DNA from: Dubosiella muris
GTDB lineage: Bacteria; Bacillota_I; Bacilli_A; Erysipelotrichales; Erysipelotrichaceae
DNA: 64,000 bases
Direction: 5' to 3'
NCBI RefSeq assembly: GCF_004793885.1
Contig: NZ_SRYG01000002.1
Location: forward strand, 62,001 to 126,000
Under the pieces are notes generated by a model that saw nothing but the letters and a program-made list of their open reading frames with translations, ran no database searches and was not told the DNA's origin. Position 1 is the first letter of the stretch, and the number at the start of each line of letters is the position of its first letter. Position numbers and translations under genes: made by a program. Of the stretch, positions 35,688 through 44,084 are shown piece by piece.

Positions 35688-36113
35688 ATGGACAACGAAG
35701 TGGTTTTCCGCCACGACGCGCGTCTGCGCGCCGAGTCCATCGCGATTCGCACCGAAGTGTTCATCAAGGAGCAAGGATTTCGGGACGAGTTTGACGCGTT
35801 GGACGAGCGTTCCAGACACCTTGTGGCGTTTGTCGACCGCGTCCCTGTCGGGACGACGCGGTATTACCGGATCGACCAGAACACGTTCGCCATCGGGCGT
35901 TTGGCGATCGTGAAGTCGCACCGCGGCCAGGGCCTTGCCAAAGCGCTGATCCGCCAGACCGAGCGCGCCATTAAAAAGGAGGGCGGAAGCCAAATTCAGC
36001 TTCACGCCCAAAAACGGCTCCAGGCCATGTATGAGAAATTCGGATTCTCGTCGCTTGGCGTCGAAGACGAGGACGAAGGCGTCCCTCACATCTGGATGGC
36101 GAAGTCCATCTAG
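35688..36113 (+). CDS. GNAT-family (ElaA-like) acetyltransferase
   Basis: Cytoplasmic N-acetyltransferase of 141 residues. The acetyl-CoA loop is HRGQGLAKALI (about 83-93), with the typical upstream strand FAIGRLAIV and the downstream LHAQKRLQAMYEKFGF. The IRTEVFIKEQGF start and the C-terminal DEDEGVPHIWM resemble the ElaA subgroup. Substrate unknown. AGGAA overlaps the end of the cyclophilin gene, suggesting coupling. Confidence 0.82.
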   Translation: MDNEVVFRHDARLRAESIAIRTEVFIKEQGFRDEFDALDERSRHLVAFVDRVPVGTTRYYRIDQNTFAIGRLAIVKSHRGQGLAKALIRQTERAIKKEGGSQIQLHAQKRLQAMYEKFGFSSLGVEDEDEGVPHIWMAKSI

Positions 36114-36118
36114 CATCC

Positions 36119-36158
36119 GGAAGCGAAAAGCGTTTTCTTTTTCCGCTTCCTTTTTTTT
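36119..36158 (+). terminator. Terminator of the cyclophilin-GNAT unit
   Basis: GGAAGCG (36119-36125) and CGCTTCC (36144-36150) followed by eight T residues. Confidence 0.8.
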
Positions 36159-36229
36159 CGTCCGCCTGTATGAAAACAAGCTTGATCATGCGAAAGGATT
36201 TTTTTCCACAACTGTGCTTCAATACGTTT

Positions 36230-37513
36230 ATGAAAACAATTCAAAAAGTACAATGGCTGACGGCCGCCTTGTTTGGCGTTCTTGGCCTGATAGCTATCCT
36301 TGCGCCTCAATCGTCGGCTTTCTTGTTGATTCGAACGATGGGCTGGCTGGGCGCGTTGTCCGGATTTTTCTTTCTTGTGGACGCGGTTCGTAAAAAGCGA
36401 AGCCTCGACGGCGTAGGCGGATTGCTTTGCCTGCTCTTTTTTGTCTGGGTGCTCGTAGGCTGGAACCACGACGACTCGATTTTGCAAGTGTTGTTTTGCG
36501 TCTATTACGCGATCATCGCCATCGTTTTTCTCATCCAGGCGTTTTTGGATGGAAAAGAGCGCGTCCAGGACTGGAAAGCGGAAACTGCGCTTGGACTGTT
36601 GTACGCGGCGCTATCCGCCTCGGGCGCGTTCGGTCTGGCGTACATCCAGAACTTGTTCGGCTTGTATCTTTGGCTGCAAGCGCTCCAGCTCGTGCTGGAA
36701 CTGTATTTTTTTCGCCATCCTTACAACGTTCGCTATGCCGCCCTGCGCCCGTGGATGTGCCTGCCGGCGTGGATCGTCGGCGTTTTGCCAAGCTTTGTGA
36801 TTGGCTTTCTTGTCACGCGGCGCATGGAAAACAAAGCGACGCATTTTGACGCGAGAAAAACTGACGAGCAACCCGATTTGCGCGTATGGATCCATACCGG
36901 AACGTACGGAACCAAGCTGTACGGCCATATGACGTTTTCAAGAGATTCGATCATGTATTCGTATGGCAACTACGACGTGCCGGCGATGAAGCTTTTGAAA
37001 ACGATTGGTCCCGGCGTGTTTTTTTCCGTCAACGACGAAATTTACGCCAACAACTGCTGCATCGTCGAGCAGTGTCCGCTTTTTGAATACGGGATCCGGC
37101 TGACCGGGAAACAAAAAGAGGCGTTCGAAGCGATGAAAGACAGCATTCTGGCGCAGTCGAAGCCATGGCATTGCGCCTTGCAAAAAGCGGAATGGGCGCA
37201 TGGACCGGTCGACTTCCAAGATTTCGAGCACGTGTACGCGAACCGGCTTTGGTACCGAACGTGCGCCCTCTTTCGCAAGTACACAAAAACCCGCTGGGCG
37301 TGGTATTCGCTGCTTGGCAACAACTGTTCCAACTTTGATTCCGCGATGCTGAACCAGATCGGGCTTGACATCCCTGTCAGTCACGGCATCGTTTCTCCCG
37401 GCGAGTTTTTTGAATATTTCGAGGAAGCGTATGAAGATCCGGATTCGAACGTCATCTCCAAGAGCTGGCATTCGGCTCGCGTTCCTTCGACTTTGTTCCC
37501 GACGATCGACTAG
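36230..37513 (+). CDS. HdeD-like membrane protein with papain-fold-like C-terminal domain (paralogue A)
   Basis: Encodes 427 residues from the ATG at 36230 (earlier in-frame ATGs at 36170 and 36188 also lack a good ribosome site; this one aligns with the paralogue at 46780-48081). Residues 1-195 contain about six hydrophobic helices like DUF308/HdeD proteins. The C-terminal part (about 215-427) has IHTG...YGHM (H233), YSYGNYD (243-249), LLGNNC (C366) and GIVSPGEFF; the His-then-Cys order recalls circularly permuted NlpC/P60 or LRAT-like enzymes. Catalysis and substrate are inference. The domain probably faces the cytoplasm or the wall; orientation is not determined. Confidence 0.72.
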   Translation: MKTIQKVQWLTAALFGVLGLIAILAPQSSAFLLIRTMGWLGALSGFFFLVDAVRKKRSLDGVGGLLCLLFFVWVLVGWNHDDSILQVLFCVYYAIIAIVFLIQAFLDGKERVQDWKAETALGLLYAALSASGAFGLAYIQNLFGLYLWLQALQLVLELYFFRHPYNVRYAALRPWMCLPAWIVGVLPSFVIGFLVTRRMENKATHFDARKTDEQPDLRVWIHTGTYGTKLYGHMTFSRDSIMYSYGNYDVPAMKLLKTIGPGVFFSVNDEIYANNCCIVEQCPLFEYGIRLTGKQKEAFEAMKDSILAQSKPWHCALQKAEWAHGPVDFQDFEHVYANRLWYRTCALFRKYTKTRWAWYSLLGNNCSNFDSAMLNQIGLDIPVSHGIVSPGEFFEYFEEAYEDPDSNVISKSWHSARVPSTLFPTID

Positions 37514-37531
37514 ATCATCGGGATTTTTTTT
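37498..37531 (+). terminator. Terminator of paralogue A
   Basis: CCCGA-c-GATC and GATC-a-TCGGG pair around GACTA, followed by eight T residues; overlaps the stop codon. Confidence 0.75.
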
Positions 37532-38122
37532 CTATCGGATCTTTGATGTCTTTCACATGCTCGTCAATCACATCGAGCAAATGAAACGTCCCGTCTTCGT
37601 ATTCGTATTCATAGATGACGCAGTTGGCGAACTTTCGCATTTTCCGCGCCCGTTTGGGTTCGACCCGGTTCGCGAATCGAAACGAATTGGAACCGTGCGC
37701 GACGATCAAAATGCTTTGGGCGTCGTCTTCCTCCACGAGATGCCGGATCGCCCTCTCAACCCGGTCTTCCACCTCTTTTGGCGACTCGCCGCCATGCGCC
37801 ACATAAAACGTGTTCAAGTCGTCGCCTTTCTTGCAGCCAAGATCTGTGCTTTCCCCTTCCAAATCCCCGTAGTGGAACTCTTTCAAATCCTCGTTGCGCG
37901 AATACGGCATCGACGTGATGTCTTTGAGTGTTTCCTCCGTGCGGTGCAGCGTCGAGCAGCACGCTTTGTCAAACTGGATTCCCCGCTTTTCAAAATAAGC
38001 TTTCGTGGCGCGTGCCTGGGCGTGGCCAAGCGGCGTCAAAGGCGAGTCGCACCACCCTTGGATCTTGTTTTTTTATTAAAAAGCGTTTGTCCATGACGAA
38101 CGATATAGACTTTCTTTTTCAT
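37515..38122 (-). pseudogene. Histidine phosphatase gene with one-base frameshift in an A7 tract
   Basis: Histidine phosphatase (phosphoglycerate-mutase-like) family. The ATG at 38122, behind AGGAGA, encodes MKKKVYIVRHGQTLFN with the catalytic RHG motif. At the A7 run (38068-38074, T on plus) the frame is lost; one extra A would restore KIQGWCDSPLTPLGHAQA and the rest of the domain, including CCSTLHRTEET, EFHYGDLEG and IVAHGSNS. The repaired protein would be 202 residues, a normal length. Without the N-terminal RHG the 3' frame alone (from 38039) would be inactive. Could be decay, slippage-based variation or homopolymer sequencing error. Confidence 0.82.
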
Positions 38123-38150
38123 TGATTTCTCCTGTTTTTCGTGTTTGATA

Positions 38151-38181
38151 AAAAAAGCATACCACCATTGGATATGCTTTT
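38151..38181 (-). terminator. Terminator of ppdK
   Basis: AAAAGCATA and TATGCTTTT arms with T-run on the minus strand, 17 bases past the ppdK stop. Confidence 0.82.
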
Positions 38182-38197
38182 CCCATTCAAGTGAATG

Positions 38198-40828
38198 TTA
38201 TTTCTCGTTTTCGATCGTCGCCTGCGCCGCGGCCAGACGGGCGATTGGAACCCGGTAAGGCGAGCACGAAACATAGTTCAAGCCCATTTTGTCGACAAAG
38301 TGAATCGAAGCCGGGTCGCCGCCATGTTCGCCGCAAACGCCCAGTTTGATATCCGGACGCGTTTGACGACCAAGGTTGGCTGCCATTTCCACGAGCTTGC
38401 CGACGCCGTTTTGATCCAGACGGGCAAACGGATCGTTTTCATAAATTTTCGCCGAATAGTACTGAGGCAGGAACTTGCCGGCATCGTCACGCGAGAAGCC
38501 GAACGTCAACTGCGTCAAGTCGTTCGTTCCAAAGGAGAAGAATTCCGCTTCCTTGGCGATCTCGTCCGCCAAAAGCGCCGCGCGCGGTACTTCGATCATC
38601 GTACCAACGTGGTATTTCATATCCGAACCGGCTTCCTTGATAATCTCGTCCGCCGTTGTCGTCACGATTTTCTTCACGTATTTTAATTCAGCTAAATCAC
38701 CAATCAACGGCAGCATGATTTCCGGCACGATGTTCCATTCCGGATGCGCCTTGTTGACGTTGAGCGCCGCTTTGATGACCGCCGCCGTCTGCATTTTCGC
38801 GATACCCGGGTTGGAAACCGCCAGACGGGAACCACGGTGGCCCATCATCGGATTGACTTCGTGCAAGTTCGAAATAACCTGATTCAACTCGTCTTCGCCA
38901 ATGTTCATTTCGCGAGCGAGCTCTTTGATGTCATCCGGGTTGGTTGGCACGAACTCGTGCAGAGGTGGATCCAGGTAGCGAATCGTCACCGGACGTCCTT
39001 CCATCGCCTCGTAAATGCCTTCGAAGTCTTTTTGCTGCATCGGCTCTAGTTTGTCAAGCGCCGCCTTCATTTGATCGTCGGTTTTCGCCACGATCATTTC
39101 TCGGATTGCCTTGATCTTGTCGCCTTCGAAGAACATGTGCTCGGTACGCACAAGACCGATGCCCTCGGCGCCAAACGCAACCGCCTGCGCCGCGTCGCGT
39201 GGCGTATCCGCGTTCGTGCGGATCTTCAGACGACGACGGTCGTCCGCCCACTTCATGAATCGTTCGAAGTCGCCCGAAATCGTAGCCGGCACAGTCTTGA
39301 TCGCCTCGCCATACACGTTTCCGGTCGAACCGTCGATCGAAATCCAGTCGCCGCGGTTGAATTTTTTATCGCCAATCACGAAATAGCCTTCGTCGTCGTG
39401 CATTTCAATGTCGCCCGCGCCCGATACACAGCAAGCGCCCATGCCGCGCGCCACCACGGCCGCGTGACTCGTCATGCCGCCGCGCACCGTTAAAATACCT
39501 TGGGAAACCGCCATGCCTTCAATGTCTTCCGGCGAGGTTTCCAGACGGACAAGAATGACTTTCTTTCCTTTTTCCGCTTCCTCTTTCGCTTCTTCCGCCG
39601 AGAAAACGATTTGACCGGATCCGGCGCCTGGCGAAGCAGGAAGCGCGGAAGTCACCGCCTCGGCCGCCGCCAGGGCGTCTGCGTCGAACATTGGATGAAG
39701 CAGCGAATCCAGCTGCTGCGGCTCCACCATCATCAGCGCTTCGTCCGTGTTGATCAGCCCTTCGTCCACCATGTCGCAGGCGATTTTCAAAGCAGCTTGC
39801 GCGGTCCGTTTTCCATTACGGGTCTGGAGCATGAACAATTTTCCGTTTTCGATCGTAAATTCCATGTCCTGCATGTTTTTGTAGTGATTTTCAAGTTTCG
39901 AGCAAATATCGACAAACTGGTCGTATGCTGTCGGCGACACTTCCTTCAGCTGGTCGATTTTCTTCGGTGTCCGTACACCCGCCACGACGTCCTCGCCTTG
40001 CGCGTTCATCAAAAACTCGCCATACAGCTTGTTTTCGCCAGTCGCCGGGTTGCGGGTGAAAGCGACACCCGTTCCGCAATCCTCGCCCATGTTTCCAAAA
40101 ACCATCATCTGCACGTTGACAGCCGTTCCCCAGTCGCCCGGGATGTCGTTCATGCGGCGATAGTAAATCGCCCGGTCGTTGTTCCAGGAACGGAACACGG
40201 CCTCGATGGCTTCCATCATCTGCTGTTTTGGATCCGTCGGGAAGTCTTCTCCAAGTCCCGTGCGGTAAAATTCCTTAAAACGCTCCACCAGCGTCTTCAT
40301 ATCGTCGGCGGTCAGCTCCAAATCGTCCTTGATGCCGCGTTCCGCTTTCAACTCGTCGATGATTTCCTCAAAGCGCTTTTTCGAAAGGCCTTTGACGACG
40401 TCCGCGAACATCTGGATGAAGCGGCGGTACGAATCGTACGCGAACCGCGGATTTCCACTTTTTTCCGCGATCGTTTCCGCCACGACGTCGTTGATTCCCA
40501 AGTTCAAGATCGTGTCCATCATCCCCGGCATGCTCGCCCGGGCACCGGAACGAACCGATACGAGCAGCGGGTTTTCCGCGTCCCCGAACTTCTTTCCGGT
40601 TTCCTCTTCCAGTTTCGCCAGATATTCCATGATCTGCGCCTTGATTTCATCGTTGATTACTTCGTCGTCTTCATAATACTTGTTGCAGGCTTCCGTCGTG
40701 ATCGTGAACCCGTTTGGAACCGGCATTCCCAATTTGCTCATTTCCGCCAGGTTCGCTCCTTTTCCGCCAAGGAGATTGCGCATGTTCGCATCGCCTTCGT
40801 TAAAAAGGTAGACATACTTTTTTTCCAT
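38198..40828 (-). CDS. ppdK: Pyruvate, phosphate dikinase
   Basis: Cytoplasmic enzyme interconverting pyruvate, ATP and Pi with phosphoenolpyruvate, AMP and PPi. 876 residues, standard length. N-terminal nucleotide-binding domain (LLGGKGANLAEMSKLGMPVP), central phospho-histidine domain with catalytic His in GGMTSHAAVVARGMG (about 445-460), and C-terminal PEP/pyruvate barrel with the catalytic Cys in GVCGEHGGDP. GGGAGG precedes the ATG. In fermentative Firmicutes it serves PPi-linked glycolysis or gluconeogenesis. A perfect cre site downstream of the -10 box points to CcpA control. Confidence 0.96.
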   Translation of the reverse strand: MEKKYVYLFNEGDANMRNLLGGKGANLAEMSKLGMPVPNGFTITTEACNKYYEDDEVINDEIKAQIMEYLAKLEEETGKKFGDAENPLLVSVRSGARASMPGMMDTILNLGINDVVAETIAEKSGNPRFAYDSYRRFIQMFADVVKGLSKKRFEEIIDELKAERGIKDDLELTADDMKTLVERFKEFYRTGLGEDFPTDPKQQMMEAIEAVFRSWNNDRAIYYRRMNDIPGDWGTAVNVQMMVFGNMGEDCGTGVAFTRNPATGENKLYGEFLMNAQGEDVVAGVRTPKKIDQLKEVSPTAYDQFVDICSKLENHYKNMQDMEFTIENGKLFMLQTRNGKRTAQAALKIACDMVDEGLINTDEALMMVEPQQLDSLLHPMFDADALAAAEAVTSALPASPGAGSGQIVFSAEEAKEEAEKGKKVILVRLETSPEDIEGMAVSQGILTVRGGMTSHAAVVARGMGACCVSGAGDIEMHDDEGYFVIGDKKFNRGDWISIDGSTGNVYGEAIKTVPATISGDFERFMKWADDRRRLKIRTNADTPRDAAQAVAFGAEGIGLVRTEHMFFEGDKIKAIREMIVAKTDDQMKAALDKLEPMQQKDFEGIYEAMEGRPVTIRYLDPPLHEFVPTNPDDIKELAREMNIGEDELNQVISNLHEVNPMMGHRGSRLAVSNPGIAKMQTAAVIKAALNVNKAHPEWNIVPEIMLPLIGDLAELKYVKKIVTTTADEIIKEAGSDMKYHVGTMIEVPRAALLADEIAKEAEFFSFGTNDLTQLTFGFSRDDAGKFLPQYYSAKIYENDPFARLDQNGVGKLVEMAANLGRQTRPDIKLGVCGEHGGDPASIHFVDKMGLNYVSCSPYRVPIARLAAAQATIENEK

Positions 40829-40849
40829 TACATTTCCTCCCTCAAATTT

Positions 40850-40863
40850 TGTAACCGTTTACA
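40850..40863. promoter_or_regulatory. Catabolite-response element (cre) upstream of ppdK
   Basis: TGTAACCGTTTACA; the minus strand reads TGTAAACGGTTACA, a full match to TGWNANCGNTNWCA. It lies 22-35 bases upstream of the ppdK start, just downstream of the likely transcription start, a repression position. Confidence 0.78.
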
Positions 40864-40871
40864 TCATAAGG

Positions 40872-40889
40872 AGTATAACACATTATGTG
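40872..40889 (-). promoter_or_regulatory. ppdK -10 box with adjoining palindrome
   Basis: TATACT on the minus strand (40877-40872) directly follows the perfect palindrome CACATAATGTG (40889-40879), which would occupy the promoter spacer and is a candidate operator for an unknown regulator. The -35 box is weak. Confidence 0.5.
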
Positions 40890-40910
40890 ATTTGATACCA
40901 CAAAAATTAA

Positions 40911-40934
40911 AAAAAAAGCATCTTTCGATGCTTT
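40911..40934 (-). terminator. Terminator of the Spx-like gene
   Basis: AAAGCATC and GATGCTTT hairpin with a run of at least seven T on the minus strand; begins at the stop codon. Confidence 0.85.
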
Positions 40935-41394
40935 ATGTAATGTCGAGTACAAGCGATTCCTTTGATTCGTTCTTTCGAACGTCCCGGCAAATATCCAAAT
41001 TCGCGCAGGAAACCGGACAACGATCTTCCAGCCGCAGCCGGATATGATGCGGAGTGAACGACGTGATCTCCTCGTCGTCAAACCCGACGACCATGTTGTT
41101 TTTCGATAAAATGATCGGCCGCTTTAAGATTGACGGGTTATTTTGAATGAGGCGGATCAATTCATTGGTCGACAGCTCGTTAAAATCCTTCTTCAAGGAA
41201 CGATACACTTTCGAACGAAGGGAGATGATATCCTGCGTCCCGTTTTCACAGCGGGAAAGCAAGTATTTGATTTCATCTTCTTTCATCAAAGTGGTGTAAA
41301 TGTTTTTTTCGATAAATTCAATGTGATTATCCCGCAGCCACTGCTTCGCCTTGCGGCAGCTCGCGCAGCCCGAGGATGAGTAAAGTATTAGCAT
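40933..41394 (-). CDS. spx: Spx/ArsC-family regulator with Cys-rich C-terminal tail
   Basis: Thioredoxin-fold protein of 153 residues. It carries the Spx redox switch CASC (C10/C13) and the Spx-like RPIILSKNNMVVGFDDEEI segment (about 92-110), so it is more like the RNA-polymerase-binding stress regulator than arsenate reductase. Normal Spx is about 131 residues; here a tail adds three cysteines (CPVSC and C136). The tail could bind metal or form further disulfides; that is inference. GGGAGG precedes the ATG. Monocistronic. Confidence 0.83.
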   Translation of the reverse strand: MLILYSSSGCASCRKAKQWLRDNHIEFIEKNIYTTLMKEDEIKYLLSRCENGTQDIISLRSKVYRSLKKDFNELSTNELIRLIQNNPSILKRPIILSKNNMVVGFDDEEITSFTPHHIRLRLEDRCPVSCANLDICRDVRKNESKESLVLDIT

Positions 41395-41532
41395 AAATCC
41401 TCCCGCTAACCCATTTGAATTGTATCATTGTATTTAACGGAAAGTAAAGTATCCAAGAAAAATAAATATTTATTCTTCGAAAGATGATTGCTCGCTGTGA
41501 TAGAATAAGACCAGCGCTAGGAGGAATCATAC

Positions 41533-42516
41533 ATGAAACGAATGTTAAGCGGAATCAAACCGACCGGTCGCCTGCATCTAGGCAACTACATCGGCGCGAT
41601 CAGCCAGTTTAAAAAATATCAGGAAGAATACGAGATGTTTATCTTCATCGCCAACGAGCACGCCATCACCGTGCCCATCGAGGCCAAGGATCTGCGCAAA
41701 AACACGAAAGATCTGATCGCCTTGTATTTGGCCAGCGGTCTGGACCCGGAAAAAGTCACGATCTTTTTGCAAAGCGACGTGCCGGCCCACGCCCAGCTTG
41801 GCTGGGTCATGACTTGCATGGCCTACATGGGCGAGCTTCAGCGAATGACCCAGTACAAAGACAAAACCGCCAAAGGCGAAAGCGGCGTCACCGCCGGCCT
41901 GTTCACCTATCCGCCGCTTATGGCCGCCGACATCCTGCTTTACGACGCGGACTTTGTTCCTGTCGGCGTCGATCAGAAGCAACACGTCGAGCTTACGCGC
42001 AATTTGGCGGAACGGTTCAATCATCGCTATTCCGACACGTTTACCATCCCGCAGCCGCTCACAAGCACGGTGGGACAAAAAATCTACTCGTTGCAGGATC
42101 CGGAAAAGAAAATGTCGAAATCGGCCACCGATCCGAAAGGAACGATCGACCTGCTCGACGATCCGGCTGCGGCCCGGAAAAAAATCATGTCCGCCAAAAC
42201 CGATTCGCTCGGCGTTATTCGCTTCGATCCGGAAAACCAGCCTGGATTGGCCAACTTGCTGACGATCCAATCCGTTTTATCCGGTGAGCCGGTCGAATCC
42301 ATCGTTCAACGCTACGAAGGCAAAGGGTACGGCGATCTCAAAAAGGAAATCGGCCAAACCGTGTTTGATTTTCTAACCGACCTGCAAGCCCGCTACCGCG
42401 ATATTTTGGACAGCGGAAAAGCCGACGAGGTTCTCAAAGCCGGCGCGCAAAAAGCGGCCGCCATCGCCAACAAGAAAATTCGAAAGGTGTACAAGAAAAT
42501 CGGATTTACCGTATGA
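41533..42516 (+). CDS. trpS: Tryptophanyl-tRNA synthetase
   Basis: Class I aminoacyl-tRNA synthetase charging tRNA-Trp. 327 residues, typical length. The HIGH-like motif is GRLHLGNYIG (about 12-21) and the KMSKS loop is intact (about 194-198). AGGAGG lies before the ATG. The 138-base upstream interval has no T-box structure. The last four bases overlap the AlkD-like gene, so both are likely co-translated. Confidence 0.95.
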   Translation: MKRMLSGIKPTGRLHLGNYIGAISQFKKYQEEYEMFIFIANEHAITVPIEAKDLRKNTKDLIALYLASGLDPEKVTIFLQSDVPAHAQLGWVMTCMAYMGELQRMTQYKDKTAKGESGVTAGLFTYPPLMAADILLYDADFVPVGVDQKQHVELTRNLAERFNHRYSDTFTIPQPLTSTVGQKIYSLQDPEKKMSKSATDPKGTIDLLDDPAAARKKIMSAKTDSLGVIRFDPENQPGLANLLTIQSVLSGEPVESIVQRYEGKGYGDLKKEIGQTVFDFLTDLQARYRDILDSGKADEVLKAGAQKAAAIANKKIRKVYKKIGFTV

Positions 42517-43202
42517 TCGACCTCGACACCCTTTTATCGCAAGCCGCCGATCCAAACTACAAGACGTTTCACAGCCGGCTCGTTCCCGGCGTCGCGCTGC
42601 GCGGCGTCCGGACTCCCGCGCTTGAGCGGATCGCGCGCGACTTGGCGAAACAGTACGGCAAACAGGCATTGGACACCCTTTCGCCATCCGACTATGAGAA
42701 AACCGTGATTTACGGCATGCTCGTCGCCTACGTCCCGCTTGCGTTCAACGACCGGCTCGCCTATTTGGAAACGTGGCTCGCCCATAACGACAACTGGGCG
42801 TCCAACGATCTTGTATGCGCCCGCCAAACGTGGATGCGCAAACACAAAGCCGATCTCGTTCCCTTTTTAAACGCCTGGATGGAAAGCGGAGATCCCTGGA
42901 AACAACGCTTCGTGTACACGACGCTGCTATCCCACTACAAACAAAGCGACGATTTGCCCGTGATTTTCGAATTGCTGCGTCATCCCTACGTCTGCTCGTA
43001 TTACACGCAGATGGGTCTGGCGTGGCTGCTTTGCGAATTGCTTCTTCGCGCCCCGGAATCCATCGAGCCCTGGCTCGTGCAAGGACGGTTTGACGCGTTC
43101 ACGACGCAAAAAGCGTTCCAAAAGGCGATCGAATCCAAACGGCTTCCGGAAACGAGCAGGAATCGGTACCGGTCTTTAAAAAAACAAATCCAGCCGGCTT
43201 GA
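42513..43202 (+). CDS. AlkD-like DNA alkylation-repair protein
   Basis: Cytoplasmic HEAT-like-repeat protein of 229 residues related to AlkD DNA glycosylases, which remove bulky or cationic alkylated bases. Helical repeats run through the whole length (LERIARDLAKQYG, YLETWLAHNDNWASNDLVC, YVCSYYTQMGLAWLLCELL). The WASNDLVC segment matches the region with the catalytic Asp in AlkD. Whether it is active cannot be shown here. Start overlaps trpS by four bases (ATGA). Confidence 0.85.
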   Translation: MIDLDTLLSQAADPNYKTFHSRLVPGVALRGVRTPALERIARDLAKQYGKQALDTLSPSDYEKTVIYGMLVAYVPLAFNDRLAYLETWLAHNDNWASNDLVCARQTWMRKHKADLVPFLNAWMESGDPWKQRFVYTTLLSHYKQSDDLPVIFELLRHPYVCSYYTQMGLAWLLCELLLRAPESIEPWLVQGRFDAFTTQKAFQKAIESKRLPETSRNRYRSLKKQIQPA

Positions 43203-43216
43203 TGGCTGGTTTTTTT
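43190..43216 (+). terminator. Terminator of trpS-alkD
   Basis: CCAGCC and GGCTGG (with GGCTTGAT loop) followed by seven T residues. Confidence 0.82.
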
Positions 43217-43223
43217 CGTGTCG

Positions 43224-43250
43224 AAAAAAAAGACCCTTGGCCTGCCAAGG
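43224..43250 (-). terminator. Terminator of the mraY-murD-uppP unit
   Basis: CCTTGGC-AG-GCCAAGG hairpin followed on the minus strand by GTC and eight T residues. Confidence 0.8.
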
Positions 43251-43254
43251 AGTC

Positions 43255-44076
43255 CTACAAATAAAATACCATTAAAATCGCGATGCCCAAAAAGATCCGA
43301 TACCATCCAAAACCTTGAAACGTATGGTTTTGGATCCAGCGCAAAAACCATTTGATCGTGACCACGCTCACCACAAACGTCACCACCACGCCAAGCGTCA
43401 GCAAAATACCTTGCAAAAACGAAAGCGTGTTTCCGTTGTGAAAATAGGCGAACCCGTCCGCCAGTCCTGCCAGCACCATGACCGGCACCGCGATCAAAAA
43501 GGAAAACCGGCTCGCGACGGCTCGGGAGCAGCCTAAATACATACCGCCCAAAATCGACGCACCGCTGCGCGAAGTCCCCGGTACAAGCGCCAGGCATTGA
43601 AACAGCCCAATCGACAGCGCGGTCTTGGAGTCGATGCCATCCAGCCGCTCGATCGTCACCTTTGGCTCGTGAAACGAAATGAGCACGAAAATGATCCCGT
43701 ACGCGATCAGCGTGATTGCGAAAACAAAATAAGCGTTCAAGTACGTTTCGATAAGCGAGCGGCACAAAAACCAGCCGGCACAAACCGGCAGCGAGCCGCA
43801 CAACACGTTGCCCCACAGCCGCCACGTATTGAGCCGTTCCGCCCGCCGCTTTGTTTTCGACCACGGATTGAGAGTCTGGCAAAACACGTACAGCACCGCC
43901 GCGATCGAGCCAATTTGCAAAATCACTTTAAAAAACACATAAAACGATTCGGGATGGAGCGGCCAGCTACTTTGCAGCAAAAGCAGATGGGCTTTCGCGC
44001 TAATCGGCAGCCACTCCGTAATTCCCTGGACCAGTCCCAGAACGATGGCCTGGAGAAAGTCAAAAAAGATACGCAT
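43255..44076 (-). CDS. uppP: Undecaprenyl-diphosphatase
   Basis: Integral membrane enzyme recycling undecaprenyl diphosphate for wall synthesis. 273 residues with about eight hydrophobic helices. The first signature is QGITEWLPISAKAHL (canonical form EFLPISSTGHL, so the STG is changed to AKA), the second is LVPGTSRSGASI. The ATG at 44076 is preferred; a TTG at 44088 overlaps the murD stop with a poor site. Last gene of mraY-murD-uppP. Confidence 0.92.
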   Translation of the reverse strand: MRIFFDFLQAIVLGLVQGITEWLPISAKAHLLLLQSSWPLHPESFYVFFKVILQIGSIAAVLYVFCQTLNPWSKTKRRAERLNTWRLWGNVLCGSLPVCAGWFLCRSLIETYLNAYFVFAITLIAYGIIFVLISFHEPKVTIERLDGIDSKTALSIGLFQCLALVPGTSRSGASILGGMYLGCSRAVASRFSFLIAVPVMVLAGLADGFAYFHNGNTLSFLQGILLTLGVVVTFVVSVVTIKWFLRWIQNHTFQGFGWYRIFLGIAILMVFYL

Positions 44077-44084
44077 CGTCTCGA

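Noticed and set aside
39500-41047. 515-codon plus-strand open frame opposite ppdK
   Set aside because: Antisense of pyruvate phosphate dikinase; runs across the ppdK promoter and cre site, no start signal.
41395-41532. T-box leader before trpS
   Set aside because: The interval is only 138 bases, has no terminator hairpin and no T-box core sequence.
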